Shown: positions 6,541 to 7,031 of the stretch, piece by piece
Numbering within the stretch: the first letter of the stretch is position 1
How the letters are laid out: the number at the start of each line of letters is the position of its first letter
From: JAGVJT01 sp964471225
GTDB lineage: Bacteria; Pseudomonadota; Gammaproteobacteria; Legionellales; Legionellaceae
Assembly: GCA_964471225.1 (NCBI GenBank)
Contig: CAYYEZ010000025.1
Coordinates: forward strand, 1-7,031
Direction: 5' to 3'
Length of the DNA stretch: 7,031 nt
Notes under the pieces: model-generated
Told to the model about the DNA's origin: nothing
Databases searched by the model: none
What the model saw: only the letters and a program-made list of their open reading frames with translations
Made by a program: the position numbers and the translations under genes

Positions 6541-6717
6541 ATGAAACGTTTTGCAATTCTAGTGGCAACTAGCCTTTTAGCGGTTTTCTTGACTGCATGT
6601 GGCGAGCATAAAAAAGAAGAAGCTGCACCTGCACCAACTGAAGCAACACAAGCTGCTGCACCAGCTGATCATGAAGCACAACCTGCAGAAGCTCCAGCAG
6701 CAGAAGAGCAACACTAA
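6541..6717 (+). CDS. Small Ala/Pro/Glu-rich lipoprotein
   Basis: A 58-residue predicted lipoprotein. Residues 1-19 are a classic lipoprotein signal (KR, a hydrophobic core, then the lipobox LTAC), so Cys20 is the lipidated residue; the following Gly favours outer-membrane sorting. The mature 39 residues are low-complexity: after Cys20 there are 13 Ala, 8 Glu and 5 Pro among 38 residues, with Lys-Lys near the anchor, and the chain ends in His. No fold or enzymatic motif is visible; it is likely a disordered tether or spacer. I do not recognise a named family. The start is chosen because GGAG (6531-6534) lies six bases upstream and the signal begins there; the longer open frame from 6469 would add residues with no signal character. 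It is a single-gene unit, closed by the long hairpin terminator that follows. Confidence 0.8.
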   Translation: MKRFAILVATSLLAVFLTACGEHKKEEAAPAPTEATQAAAPADHEAQPAEAPAAEEQH

Positions 6718-6736
6718 GACCTTTTGAGGTTTGCTG

Positions 6737-6797
6737 AACGACTCGGGCCCAGTGCCTTTAGCAGCGTTGCTAAAGGCACTGGGCCCGAGTCGTTTTT
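6737..6797 (+). terminator. Rho-independent terminator with a 27-bp perfect stem
   Basis: Arms 6737-6763 and 6768-6794 are exact reverse complements over 27 bases, closed by the 4-base loop GCGT, and the right arm merges into a run of five T (6793-6797). The stem has a GC-rich base with GGGCCC and an AT-richer top. The T-run on the plus strand shows that it ends the small lipoprotein transcript. The minus strand has no matching T-run, but a stem this strong could also hinder read-through from the SulP gene. A normal terminator stem is much shorter. Confidence 0.9.
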
Positions 6798-6810
6798 ATT
6801 TGTTTATACA

Positions 6811-7031
6811 TTAAGGAAGCAAGGCATCAGCATCTAAAATATCTTGAAAAGTACGAAAAATATTTTCTGCACCAATTAAGTCAAGAACTCCTGCTTTTTG
6901 GAGTTTCACCTCTACACGAGGATGAGCTCCGACTAAAATGACACGAATATGGCGTTTGTGAAGGTCTCGGACCACCTCTTCTAGAGCGCTGATACCGGTC
7001 ATGTCAATTAAAGGTACCCAGCGTAACCGAA
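6811..7031 (-). CDS. SulP-family anion transporter, C-terminal STAS domain (5' part beyond the right edge)
   Basis: The last 72 codons of a larger gene are visible; the frame is open to the window's right edge, so the ATG at 7002 is internal, not the start. The visible residues read LRWVPLIDMTGISALEE, followed by a strand-helix-strand pattern (IRVILVGA, then VEVKLQKAGV, then GAENIFRTFQDILDADALL). This is the STAS domain that ends SulP (sulfate permease / SLC26-like) transporters, including the DMTG loop that in related STAS proteins holds a regulatory Ser/Thr. SulP proteins move sulfate, bicarbonate or other anions across the inner membrane; the substrate cannot be told here because the membrane part is missing. 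A free-standing STAS protein is possible but less likely. The stop at 6811 lies 17 bases from the end of the terminator hairpin, convergent with the small lipoprotein gene. Confidence 0.8.
   Translation of the reverse strand, partial: RLRWVPLIDMTGISALEEVVRDLHKRHIRVILVGAHPRVEVKLQKAGVLDLIGAENIFRTFQDILDADALLP

Noticed and set aside
1..7031. A new multi-gene defence, secretion or biosynthetic system
   Set aside because: Genes are mostly convergent or divergent single units of familiar families, with no repeats, toxin-antitoxin pair, nuclease or mobile element, so nothing supports such a system.

Overview
The window looks like an ordinary chromosomal segment of a moderately AT-rich gammaproteobacterium. 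It carries mpl, a murein-recycling ligase found mainly in gamma- and betaproteobacteria, and an APC permease with an IRNLP motif of the glutamate/GABA-antiporter type. The permease's resemblance to proteins of intracellular Legionellales (Legionella/Coxiella relatives), together with the base composition, makes that order my best guess, but it rests on recognition alone and is tentative. I see no rRNA, tRNA, insertion sequence, phage gene or CRISPR array.

Layout from left to right. (1) The 5' part of an exported c-type cytochrome gene reads leftward off the window (1-419). (2) A divergent 221-base gap with candidate promoters precedes a rightward lipoprotein gene (641-1630) of the DUF2807 'head GIN' type, whose second half is a clear run of about 20-residue beta-solenoid rungs. 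(3) It overlaps tail-to-tail by 9 bases with a leftward alpha/beta hydrolase gene (1622-2425). (4) A leftward stand-alone EAL-domain c-di-GMP phosphodiesterase gene follows (2593-3426). (5) A compact divergent promoter region (3427-3600) holds a good sigma70-type promoter for the EAL gene and an extended -10 promoter for mpl, with a 16-base perfect palindrome lying over the mpl -35 box. (6) mpl (3601-4968) converges on (7) a 12-TM amino-acid permease gene (4994-6403, leftward). (8) A 137-base AT-rich divergent gap has an ATTATAAT core that reads as a perfect -10 box on both strands. It leads to (9) a 58-residue Ala/Pro/Glu-rich lipoprotein gene (6541-6717) ending at (10) a terminator hairpin with a 27-bp perfect stem. 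(11) The leftward C-terminal STAS domain of a SulP-type anion transporter enters from the right edge (6811-7031).

Most genes face each other or point apart, so the segment is a row of single-gene transcription units, with only the EAL and hydrolase genes possibly co-transcribed. The products are mainly envelope-related: exported cytochrome, two lipoproteins, peptidoglycan recycling, two transporters. I see no shared pathway and no convincing new multi-gene system. The items most worth a second look are the long perfect terminator hairpin, the palindrome over the mpl promoter, the altered Mpl C-terminal motif and the beta-solenoid lipoprotein.
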